7,522 bases of DNA, from contig JAPLGI010000185.1 of assembly GCA_026390245.1 (NCBI GenBank), forward strand, positions 1-7,522, written 5' to 3'. This document shows positions 1 to 5,423 of the stretch, piece after piece. A program made the position numbers and the translations under genes. Below the pieces are notes generated by a model. It had not been told where the DNA came from. It ran no database searches and saw nothing but the letters and a program-made list of their open reading frames with translations. The number at the start of each line of letters is the position of its first letter. Position 1 is the first letter of the stretch. This DNA is from Caldisericota bacterium. Its GTDB lineage: Bacteria > Caldisericota > Caldisericia > Cryosericales > Cryosericaceae.

Positions 1-594
1 CTCAGTGTCCACCTCTCCAGCCTCATGAGCGGAACGCTGAACAGTGCACATGCAGCAGCCGCGATGCTGGAGTCGGAGCGGGTGACTCTGTATGACACAA
101 GAACGACGGGCCTGGGCCTTGGATTCATGGTCATGGAAGCCGTACGTCTTGCTGAGGCGGGAGCGACCATCGCCGACATCGTGACTGCGCTGGACGCGAT
201 GCAGAGTCGCATCCATATCTACTTCCTGGTGGGCACGCTCGAGTATCTGGTGGCGGGGGCCCGCATCGGCAAGGCGGCCGGACTTGCAGGCAGTATCCTG
301 CAGATCAAGCCGATCTTGACCATCAGGGATGGCATGATCGATGTGTATGACCGGCCGCGCACCATGCGGGTCGCAAAGGAACGCATCTGGGCGCTGATCG
401 ATCGTGCAGTGGAGCACGGAGTCGAGTATGTGGGGTTCCACTACGCGGGCAACCGGGCCGAAGTCGAAGCTCTTCAACAGGAGTTTGCAGGCCGGACAGG
501 GATCTCATCGATCCTGAGCCAGCTGGGTCCTGTCGTCGGCGGCAATACGGGACCCGATACGCTGGGTGTTGTGATCGTCGACAAAGCAGTGTAG
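1..594 (+). CDS. DegV family (FakB-like) fatty-acid-binding protein, 5'-truncated by window edge
   Basis: The frame is open from base 1, giving 197 visible residues and a TAG stop at 592-594. The family is usually about 280 residues, so some 85 N-terminal residues lie outside the window. The internal ATG at base 25 is not the start: it is the Met of the conserved MSGTLNSA motif, and the preceding residues (SVHLSS) already belong to the fold. Further DegV hallmarks are YFLVGTLEYL, then GARIGKAAGLAGSIL and IKPIL, the basic RPRTMRVAKER stretch, and the C-terminal GPVVGGNTGPDTLGVVI. DegV/FakB proteins bind a fatty acid and, where characterised, present it to the kinase FakA for phosphorylation. 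No FakA is visible here, so that role is inferred. The usual GGRI motif reads GARI. It is about half identical to the next gene, indicating an old tandem duplication. Confidence 0.93.
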   Translation, partial: LSVHLSSLMSGTLNSAHAAAAMLESERVTLYDTRTTGLGLGFMVMEAVRLAEAGATIADIVTALDAMQSRIHIYFLVGTLEYLVAGARIGKAAGLAGSILQIKPILTIRDGMIDVYDRPRTMRVAKERIWALIDRAVEHGVEYVGFHYAGNRAEVEALQQEFAGRTGISSILSQLGPVVGGNTGPDTLGVVIVDKAV

Positions 595-599
595 TCTGA

Positions 600-629
600 G
601 AGAAGAAGAGGGCAATCCTCTTTCTTCTC
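600..629 (+). terminator. Purine/pyrimidine-armed hairpin between the two degV genes
   Basis: The left arm is GAGAAGAAGAGG (600-611) and the right arm is CCTCTTTCTTCTC (617-629). They pair over 12 bp with one bulged T, and the loop is GCAAT. It begins 5 bp after the stop of the upstream degV. No separate T-tract follows, although the descending arm is itself pyrimidine-rich. It may be a terminator, an attenuator between the paralogues, or an mRNA-stabilising 3' end. Confidence 0.45.
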
Positions 630-686
630 CCCGACCATGTGAGCGGTCCCGCTGTCTCCGCCGGCGGGAGGAGTGCGCAAGCGGAG

Positions 687-693
687 AAAGGAG
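687..693 (+). promoter_or_regulatory. Ribosome binding site for the second degV gene
   Basis: AAAGGAG lies 6 bp before the ATG at 700. This selects that ATG over the upstream in-frame GTG at 673. The protein then begins MAIHIVTDST, as DegV proteins normally do. Confidence 0.85.
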
Positions 694-699
694 CCGACA

Positions 700-1548
700 A
701 TGGCGATCCACATCGTAACGGACAGCACGGCGTGTCTGCCACAAGGGTATGCCGAAGAGCACGACGTCACCGTCATTCCCCTCAAAGTCTCAGTCGACGG
801 CGAGTACTTCCGTGACGGCATCGACATCGCGAACGACGAGTTCTACCGCCGCCTCGTGGCAGGAGCAAAGGCTGGCAGTACACAGCCATCGCCCGAGGAA
901 TTTGCTTCCGCCTATCGAGCGGTCCTTGACAAGGATCCCGAGGGAGACATCATATCGATTCACATCAGTTCGCGGATGTCGGGAACGCTCAACTCGGCTC
1001 TTACCGGACGCAATCAGCTGGACACGGTTCACGTCCAGTTTGTTGACACCTTCAATGCTGCTCTCGGTGTCGGGTTTCCAGCGATGCGGGCAGTGGAGCT
1101 CGCCGAAGCGGGAACTCCGCTGGCTCAGATCGTGGCTGACGTGAACGCACTGTGTCTGCGAACCCACACCTACTTCGTGCTCGACTCCCTCAAGTACCTT
1201 GAGAGAGGCGGACGCATCGGAAAGGCCGCCGCCATCGCTGCCAGCATCCTGAAGATCAAGCCCGTCCTCACCTACATCGAAGGTGTCACGGATGTCATGG
1301 ACCGTCCCCGCACCAAGAAGGTTGCACTGGAGCGCCTGTGGGCAATCATCGACAAACACATGCAGAAGGGGACTGAATACGTCGGATGGCACTACGGTGC
1401 CAACCGGGTCGAGGTGGAGGAACTCCAGCGCGAGTTCATGTCCAGGTACAGCGTGCCAAGCGTACTGACCCAGCTTGGACCTGTCGTCGGGACCTACTCG
1501 GGGCCGGACATGATCGGCATCGTGATCACAGAGAAGAAATCCCAATAG
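700..1548 (+). CDS. DegV family (FakB-like) fatty-acid-binding protein, complete
   Basis: This is a 282-residue protein of normal length for the family. N-terminal VTDSTACLP (6-14) carries the conserved Asp-Ser that opens DegV proteins. It is followed by STQPSPEEF, the SSRMSGTLNSA motif (90-100) that helps form the acyl-carboxylate site, LERGGRIGKAA (from 167), ILKIKPVL, the basic RPRTKKVALER stretch, and the C-terminal GPVVGTYSGPDMIGIVI. It has no signal peptide or membrane segment, so it is cytosolic. Characterised relatives bind one fatty acid and deliver it to FakA for phosphorylation and phospholipid synthesis. Which acyl chain it binds cannot be read from the sequence. It lies 105 bp after a paralogous degV, with a hairpin between, and 22 bp before the next gene, with which it probably shares a transcript. 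Confidence 0.96.
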   Translation: MAIHIVTDSTACLPQGYAEEHDVTVIPLKVSVDGEYFRDGIDIANDEFYRRLVAGAKAGSTQPSPEEFASAYRAVLDKDPEGDIISIHISSRMSGTLNSALTGRNQLDTVHVQFVDTFNAALGVGFPAMRAVELAEAGTPLAQIVADVNALCLRTHTYFVLDSLKYLERGGRIGKAAAIAASILKIKPVLTYIEGVTDVMDRPRTKKVALERLWAIIDKHMQKGTEYVGWHYGANRVEVEELQREFMSRYSVPSVLTQLGPVVGTYSGPDMIGIVITEKKSQ

Positions 1549-1570
1549 CTGACCACAGACGGGATAGACG

Positions 1571-2875
1571 ATGATCTACGCCATCGCCTCGCTGTGCGAC
1601 TGGTTTGGCGCCAAGGGGGTGGCCATGCGATTGTTTGCCGCTGCTCCACGTTCAGATTATGCCGCCTGGTGGGGAGCGGTCGGTTTCATGGAGACCGGCA
1701 GGGATAAGGAGGCACTCGGCCTCCTGACGCGCGTGCACACTGCGCATCCCGAATGGAAGCGGACAAAGCGCCTGCTGGCGACGCTCTATCTTCGCAGCGA
1801 CCCCGAGAGAGCTGTTCAGCTCTACAGCCCTCCGACCGGCATCTGGGAAGAAATCGTCCTGGGTGACTTGCTGTACTTCTTTCTGCATCGCGAGGACGAG
1901 GGAATACACTGGTGGCGCCAGGCATATGCGAAGGCCGACTGGGACACTGCCCGTGAACTGGACAACCCGGCGCGCCTTCTGCTGAAGAGGCTGTGTCGCG
2001 TCACGGGTGACCCGGCGCTGCTCGAACGGTTCGTGGAACTGGATACGGACAACGTTCGCCAGAAGGACATTGCAGGGTACGCGCAGATCCTGGCATCGCG
2101 CGGCGAGCTGGACAAGGCGAAGGAGATGCTTGACCGCGGCTTCTACATCTATCGCGGGGACCCGGAGCTGACCGCGTGCTGGGAAAGGCTCGGATTTGGC
2201 CAGCTTCCTCTGTACAGGATCAAGACCCCGGGGACGGCGGCCCTCCGGCACAACGTGTACACTGGCCTGCTCACCGAGGCGAGCGACCTTGTCTCGATCG
2301 TGGACAAAGTCCATCAGGAGCACCCGACGGGTGTCGTGACCATTGCCAGCAGCGTCATGACCATGTGCGAAGGGACAGTGATGTGGATAGGCACGTTCAG
2401 GCCATCCCGCCTGGCTCGTTTCCTTGGCCCATACACAGGACATGGCGGAGGAAAGTTCGTTCACTGGTACAGCTATCCAATGGAAGCAGCCTGGAAGGTG
2501 CAGGTCTACATCGAACTGGCAGGCACGTTCCGCGTCCTTCTTGGAGCGGTCGCCACAGTACTGGGGAAGCTGCTGCATCGCAAGGGATGGTTCTATGCTG
2601 TCGTAGGTCCTGTGGCCAAGGCCGTTGACAGTGACAAGGTGATGCCCTACGATGCCTGCCTTGTCCCCGGGCCGCTCGACGTTCAGAGGAGTATTGCTGC
2701 GTTGGCACGCAAGGGGGCCCGCATCAGCGTCGTCGACGTCAACGACGTCTTCGGCGCGGAGATCGTCGCGTCGACTGAGGGCGTTGACGAGGACTGGCTC
2801 AGGCGGTCGCTCGAGGACAACCCTGCGGGCAACGACGACTCCATGACACCCATTGTCGTGGTGATGCCGGAGTAG
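1571..2875 (+). CDS. TPR-like helical region fused to a coenzyme F420-0:glutamate-ligase-like domain; function unknown
   Basis: The protein has 434 residues. Residues 1 to about 205 look like helical repeats: two TPR-like helix pairs can be picked out, near 38-72 (GRDKEALGLL, then HPEWKRTKRLLATLYL) and near 168-205 (ASRGELDKAKEMLDRGF). From about 210 to the end it resembles the short F420-0:gamma-glutamyl-ligase-like family. The matching segments are GVVTIASSVMTMCEG (254-268), RPSRLARFLGPY, GWFYAVVGPVAKAVD, VDVND (388-392) and the terminal DNPAGNDDSMTPI (416-428). In CofE this fold adds glutamate to F420, but the short bacterial homologues have no established reaction, so the activity is unknown. 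The start at 1571 has a weak SD. An ATG at 1625, preceded by GGGGG, is an alternative. It follows degV by 22 bp. Domain assignment is by recalled motif and has not been searched. Confidence 0.75.
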   Translation: MIYAIASLCDWFGAKGVAMRLFAAAPRSDYAAWWGAVGFMETGRDKEALGLLTRVHTAHPEWKRTKRLLATLYLRSDPERAVQLYSPPTGIWEEIVLGDLLYFFLHREDEGIHWWRQAYAKADWDTARELDNPARLLLKRLCRVTGDPALLERFVELDTDNVRQKDIAGYAQILASRGELDKAKEMLDRGFYIYRGDPELTACWERLGFGQLPLYRIKTPGTAALRHNVYTGLLTEASDLVSIVDKVHQEHPTGVVTIASSVMTMCEGTVMWIGTFRPSRLARFLGPYTGHGGGKFVHWYSYPMEAAWKVQVYIELAGTFRVLLGAVATVLGKLLHRKGWFYAVVGPVAKAVDSDKVMPYDACLVPGPLDVQRSIAALARKGARISVVDVNDVFGAEIVASTEGVDEDWLRRSLEDNPAGNDDSMTPIVVVMPE

Positions 2876-2900
2876 CGGGCAGCAAACATACGCAAGTGAA

Positions 2901-2928
2901 AAGGCGGGAGCATCACTGCTCCCGCCTT
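2901..2928. terminator. Bidirectional intrinsic-terminator-like hairpin
   Basis: AAGGCGGGAGC (2901-2911) and GCTCCCGCCTT (2918-2928) form a perfect 11-bp stem with a 6-nt loop. It sits between two convergent genes ending at 2875 (plus) and 2951 (minus). On the minus strand the stem is followed by TTTTC. On the plus strand it is followed only by TTGTGC, so it looks stronger for the minus-strand gene. Confidence 0.75.
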
Positions 2929-2950
2929 GTGCACTTCCTGTATGGTCAGG

Positions 2951-3457
2951 TCAATTGCCAGCTGGCGTGCCAGGCAGAATGCCTGCGTAGACCACGAGCT
3001 GGGTCGCTTCTGTCGTCGTGCCGTCGGACGTGATTGGCGTGACGACGAGGACCACGAGTGAATCCCTGGCGTACCCCTCACTGACCGTCGTGTCGCCAAA
3101 ACTGTTGTTCTCCGTGTCGCCGGTGAAGCCTTGCTGGCGCAGCCATGCGTCGATGCTCACTGCGTCATCCGAAGTCGCCGACTTGGCGATCATGACGACC
3201 CCCGAGAGGGTCAGCCTCGTCGGATTGCCCTGGCTCGATGCCACGTACCAGTCGAAGCTGCGTGGGACTGCCATGGAGAACTTGAGACTGCTGTTCGCTT
3301 TCAGGTCGCCCAGGAGTTGCCGCGCGGGGGTGATGTCAGTGGTCGGAACCGGCGTTCCCTGAGGCTGGCCCCCATGGCCGAGCATGTACCATGCAACACC
3401 GGCCGCGACGATCAGCACAGCCAGCAGAACAACCAGCACCTTGATTGCCATTTTCAT
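2951..3457 (-). CDS. Hypothetical membrane-anchored extracytoplasmic protein
   Basis: This is a 168-residue protein I do not recognise. It starts MKMAIKV, followed by one hydrophobic segment at about residues 5-26, then GHGGQPQGTPVPTTD, a short Gly/Pro/Thr linker. The remaining ~130 residues look like a soluble domain. There is no lipobox Cys, so it is either an uncleaved signal anchor or a secreted protein, facing outward. The segment LKFSMAVPRSFDWYVASSQG and a C-terminal strand-rich stretch (SLVVLVVTP, QLVVYAG) suggest a mixed alpha/beta domain. The ATG at 3457 is chosen because GGGGG (3467-3471) lies 9 nt upstream. A TTG at 3484 would add nine unlikely residues, and a second ATG lies two codons downstream. 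It is a single-gene unit with its own upstream promoter candidate and a terminator hairpin after the stop. Confidence 0.8.
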   Translation of the reverse strand: MKMAIKVLVVLLAVLIVAAGVAWYMLGHGGQPQGTPVPTTDITPARQLLGDLKANSSLKFSMAVPRSFDWYVASSQGNPTRLTLSGVVMIAKSATSDDAVSIDAWLRQQGFTGDTENNSFGDTTVSEGYARDSLVVLVVTPITSDGTTTEATQLVVYAGILPGTPAGN

Positions 3458-3495
3458 ACAGCAAAACCCCCAGACTCTTGTCAAATAGATGGTTC

Positions 3496-3522
3496 ATTGT
3501 ACCACACCCGCTGCCGCTTCAA
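3496..3522 (-). promoter_or_regulatory. Candidate sigma-70-type promoter of the 168-residue membrane protein gene
   Basis: Read on the minus strand, TTGAAG (3522-3517) and TACAAT (3501-3496) are separated by 15 nt, or 16 nt if GTTGAA is taken as the -35. The -10 matches consensus at five of six positions. Transcription would start near 3489, giving a leader of about 30 nt to the ATG at 3457. The short spacer is the weak point. Confidence 0.45.
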
Positions 3523-3591
3523 CCCTGGAAAAGCGATGATGCTCCGATGATATTGACGTCAGGCAAGTTGCTGGAGTTTCAAAGAGACATG

Positions 3592-3622
3592 TTGACGTTT
3601 TCTCCAGCTGGCCTAGCATAAT
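3592..3622 (+). promoter_or_regulatory. Candidate promoter of the 219-residue protein gene
   Basis: TTGACG at 3592-3597 is followed after 16 nt by TAGCAT (3614-3619), or after 19 nt by CATAAT (3617-3622). CATAAT is the better -10 but its spacer is long. The predicted leader is about 27 nt. Seven-base inverted arms GCTGGAG (3570-3576) and CTCCAGC (3602-3608) flank the -35. Confidence 0.4.
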
Positions 3623-3641
3623 TGGTACAGGTCTGTCGAAT

Positions 3642-3647
3642 GGGGAG
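3642..3647 (+). promoter_or_regulatory. Ribosome binding site deciding the start of the 219-residue protein
   Basis: GGGGAG directly abuts an in-frame ATG at 3648, which is too close to serve it. It is 9 nt before the ATG at 3657, which is therefore the preferred start. Confidence 0.65.
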
Positions 3648-3656
3648 ATGCGGCGC

Positions 3657-4316
3657 ATGCAGGTCGATATGGCGTGGCGCGATGAACGGGTTAACGTGTT
3701 TGCTCTCAGCGGCGTCGGCATGGGCATACGTCTCGAGCCGCAACTGTTCGTCTGCAAGAAGCGGCCCATCGGGCACCGTGGCCCGTTTGTCCTCGACCCG
3801 CGCAAGGGTCGTTCCCGGTTTCAGTTGTCGCAGCTGGGCACCATGGCTCAGGACAACGCCAATCAGGCCGAGTACCCCCTGTCGTACGTGGCAGAAGTCG
3901 ACAGCTACCTGCACGTTCCCGTCGACTACGCGGTGTTTTCAGCACTGTGTGCTGAGGGCTGGTTCTCACTCTGGAACCCATCAGCGCCACTAGCCTACTT
4001 CGAAGATTTGCGGGAAGGGTATCTTGCGCTCATGCGAGTCTCACGACTTGACGCGGAAATTCCCGAGCAGGTCCTTGAGCATGGCCGGTCCGGGGCCAAC
4101 TTCATCTACTACCTCGACCCACCCGTGACAGTGCAGAAGCTGCACCCGGTCCTCCGCCCTGATGTGTATCGGCACCGCAAGGATGATCTGACGGCTTTCC
4201 TGTCAGGCCACGACTGGCTGCTCGGTGAGGAGGGTCCCACGGCGTCACGCGAACTGGAGACGGAGAGCCTGTTTGACACCTCGGAGTTGCCCGAGAGGCC
4301 CGCTCGGAGAGGATAG
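3657..4316 (+). CDS. Hypothetical cytoplasmic protein, unrecognised family
   Basis: I do not recognise this 219-residue protein. It has no signal peptide or membrane segment. The N-terminal half is basic and strand-like (VFALSGVGMGIRLEPQLFVCKKRPIG, split here as VFALSGVGMGIR and LEPQLFVCKKRP). The centre is rich in aromatic residues and acids (YVAEVDSYLHVPVDYAVF, EGWFSLWNPSAPLAYFEDL), followed by a helical stretch and HRKDDLTAFLSGHDWLLG. The last ~30 residues are rich in Glu, Ser and Arg and are probably disordered. Codon use resembles its neighbours, so there is no sign of recent transfer. It stands alone between two minus-strand genes: divergent from the membrane protein upstream and convergent with the I42 inhibitor, 48 bp downstream, with no clear terminator between. 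That the ORF is real is supported by its length, SD and promoter candidate. Confidence 0.72.
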   Translation: MQVDMAWRDERVNVFALSGVGMGIRLEPQLFVCKKRPIGHRGPFVLDPRKGRSRFQLSQLGTMAQDNANQAEYPLSYVAEVDSYLHVPVDYAVFSALCAEGWFSLWNPSAPLAYFEDLREGYLALMRVSRLDAEIPEQVLEHGRSGANFIYYLDPPVTVQKLHPVLRPDVYRHRKDDLTAFLSGHDWLLGEEGPTASRELETESLFDTSELPERPARRG

Positions 4317-4364
4317 AGAGGGCCGGACTCGGGACTCTGCAGCTTGCTCCTTGTCGCAGCCCTG

Positions 4365-4760
4365 CTACTTGACCGTGACCGTGATGGTCCTGGTCTGGGC
4401 AGGAGGGACGCTTTCCCAGGGACGGGCGTAGTTCAGTGTAATCGTCGTTGTTCCTTTGCCGACAGCCTTGAACGTGAATGTGTCGGTCCCGCCTCCCCCG
4501 ACAATCTGAGGATCGGTGGCTGCCGCAACGTATGCGTTGTCGACGTATGCAATCACGCTTGTGTCCTTGATGGTCTGGCTCCAGTTGTACCCGGTGGTCA
4601 TGTTGGCGTCGAGCGCGATGGTGAACGTCTTCCCGACGGAGGTTTCAAATGTGTCCCCGATGACCTTGTCTCCTCCGGAGGCTCTGGTCAGCACCAGCGT
4701 GACGGCTACGGCGGCAACCGTCACCACAATTACGATAACAGCCAGTATTCTTCGCTTCAT
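4365..4760 (-). CDS. Chagasin-like (MEROPS I42) cysteine peptidase inhibitor, membrane-anchored
   Basis: This is a 131-residue protein. MKRR is followed by a hydrophobic segment at about 5-24 with no lipobox Cys, so it is anchored in or secreted across the membrane. The rest is a single chagasin domain, and all three inhibitory loops are recognisable: NMTTGYNW (53-60, family NPTTGYxW with Pro replaced by Met), GGGG (88-91) and RPW (113-115). The intervening TDTFTFKAVGKGTTTITL is typical of the family. Characterised chagasins insert these loops into the active-site cleft of papain-family peptidases. The target here is unknown and no such peptidase is encoded nearby. The ATG at 4760 is supported by AAGGAG 8 nt upstream. 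An upstream in-frame start at 4814 would add 18 polar residues before the signal segment and is rejected. It is a single-gene unit, divergent from the cupin gene. Confidence 0.9.
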   Translation of the reverse strand: MKRRILAVIVIVVTVAAVAVTLVLTRASGGDKVIGDTFETSVGKTFTIALDANMTTGYNWSQTIKDTSVIAYVDNAYVAAATDPQIVGGGGTDTFTFKAVGKGTTTITLNYARPWESVPPAQTRTITVTVK

Positions 4761-4768
4761 CTCTGCAT

Positions 4769-4774
4769 CTCCTT
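4769..4774 (-). promoter_or_regulatory. Ribosome binding site of the chagasin-like gene
   Basis: AAGGAG on the minus strand lies 8 nt before the ATG at 4760. A small hairpin, GTCGG/CCGAC with a 5-nt loop (4781-4795), lies 6 nt further upstream in the leader. No convincing promoter was seen for this gene. Confidence 0.8.
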
Positions 4775-4861
4775 GAACCCGTCGGTTTCTCCGACTGTCA
4801 TCGCTAGGACGCATGGAGTGCCCTCACGGTTCCCGGGGATCGCCTCGCAGAATGCGGAATG

Positions 4862-4890
4862 TTGCCCTGCGTCACGTATCCTGATACAAT
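4862..4890 (+). promoter_or_regulatory. Candidate promoter of the cupin gene, with an overlapping inverted repeat
   Basis: TTGCCC (4862-4867), a 17-nt spacer and TACAAT (4885-4890) make a good sigma-70-type match. Transcription would begin at about 4896-4898, at the SD itself, leaving a leader of only 10-12 nt. The inverted repeat GTATC-CT-GATAC (4876-4887) overlaps the -10 and could be an operator. Confidence 0.55.
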
Positions 4891-4896
4891 CGAGGC

Positions 4897-4902
4897 GGAG
4901 GT
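4897..4902 (+). promoter_or_regulatory. Ribosome binding site of the cupin gene
   Basis: GGAGGT lies 5-6 nt before the ATG at 4908. This fixes the start there, although the reading frame stays open upstream to 4344. Confidence 0.85.
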
Positions 4903-4907
4903 GTTCC

Positions 4908-5234
4908 ATGGCCATAGACGAACTTCATGGCAAGTCAGCACGGCTGGTCGACCTCATCGTGGTTCAGCCAGGAGCGATTGTCAGCAAGACGCTGGTCGAA
5001 CGTCCAACCGGGACCGTGACGCTGTTCGCTTTTGACAAGGGGCAGAAACTGAGCGAGCATACCGCTCCATTCGACGCACTGGTAACGGCCCTGCAGGGGA
5101 ACGTCGACATCATCCTGGACAGTGTACATCACACCTTGACAGCGGGCGACGCCATCATCATGCCGGCCGGCGTCGTCCATGCCGTCGACGCTCTGCAACC
5201 ATGCATCTGGCTGCTCACCATGGTCCGGTCCTGA
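4908..5234 (+). CDS. Small single-domain cupin protein
   Basis: This is a 108-residue cytosolic protein consisting of one cupin (double-stranded beta-helix) domain. The first cupin motif is GQKLSEHTAPFDALVTALQG (45-64), where EHTAPFDA replaces the classic HxH. The second motif is AGDAIIMPAGVVHAV (79-93), with His91 as a probable metal ligand. His51 is another likely ligand. The HTAPFDALV wording is typical of a widespread family of small stand-alone cupins whose substrate is unknown, so no reaction is assigned. The long upstream extension of the frame is spurious: it overlaps the I42 gene on the other strand and lacks any cupin sequence. It is probably monocistronic, with a promoter immediately upstream and a GC-rich hairpin 38 bp after the stop. 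Confidence 0.9.
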   Translation: MAIDELHGKSARLVDLIVVQPGAIVSKTLVERPTGTVTLFAFDKGQKLSEHTAPFDALVTALQGNVDIILDSVHHTLTAGDAIIMPAGVVHAVDALQPCIWLLTMVRS

Positions 5235-5271
5235 CACCTGGAGAGAGAAACATCCGTTTTCCCGGTGTCAA

Positions 5272-5289
5272 GGCCCCCGCACGGGGGTC
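5272..5289 (+). terminator. Short GC-rich hairpin after the cupin gene
   Basis: GGCCCCC (5272-5278) and GGGGGTC (5283-5289) pair over 7 bp, including one G-T, around the loop GCAC. No T-tract follows. A second inverted repeat, TGACACC/GGTGTCA (5232-5238 and 5264-5270), begins on the stop codon just upstream. Together they could end the cupin transcript or form part of the pckG leader. Confidence 0.3.
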
Positions 5290-5367
5290 CGACCTGAGAG
5301 TACGTGCAGACTGACGGTTCGACTGGTGTTGCGAGGGCTCAGACCTGTTCGTTCGAGGACAATGGTG

Positions 5368-5373
5368 TAGAAT
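5368..5373 (+). promoter_or_regulatory. Possible -10 element for pckG
   Basis: TAGAAT matches the -10 consensus at five of six positions and would give a leader of about 44 nt. No good -35 is present at 16-18 nt upstream, so the element is tentative. It would need an activator or lie within a longer transcript. Confidence 0.25.
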
Positions 5374-5411
5374 GTCCGCATGATAAGAACGGCCGCAAGG
5401 CCATTATCGAC

Positions 5412-5417
5412 GGAGGT
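5412..5417 (+). promoter_or_regulatory. Ribosome binding site of pckG
   Basis: GGAGGT lies 6 nt before the ATG at 5424. It selects that start over an in-frame GTG at 5304, which would add 40 residues with no PEPCK character. Confidence 0.85.
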
Positions 5418-5423
5418 GTGTGC

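Noticed and set aside
658..667. 10-bp palindrome CCGCCGGCGG before the second degV
   Set aside because: It is a GC-only palindrome in GC-rich DNA, readily expected by chance and not placed at a promoter element.
790..1545. A 251-codon open frame on the minus strand opposite the second degV
   Set aside because: It lies wholly antisense to a gene with clear DegV motifs. The frame is open because of high GC content, and the product is low-complexity with no recognisable fold.
1652..2578. A 308-codon minus-strand frame opposite the TPR/F420-ligase-like gene
   Set aside because: It is antisense to a supported gene, has no recognisable motifs, and is rich in Arg, Gln and Pro as expected of a shadow frame.
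2728..2750. GACGTC-rich repeated stretch
   Set aside because: It lies in the conserved VVDVNDV coding motif and is explained by the GTC/GAC codons.
3479..3484. TTGACA on the minus strand as a -35 of the 168-residue protein gene
   Set aside because: It is a perfect -35 but has no -10 at suitable spacing before the start codon, and transcription would begin inside the coding region. The TACAAT element further upstream fits better.
4344..4907. N-terminal extension of the cupin frame
   Set aside because: The frame is open, but it overlaps the I42 gene and crosses the promoter candidate. A good SD marks the ATG at 4908.
5304..5423. N-terminal extension of PEPCK from a GTG
   Set aside because: The 40 extra residues do not resemble PEPCK, and GGAGGT precedes the ATG at 5424 at ideal spacing.
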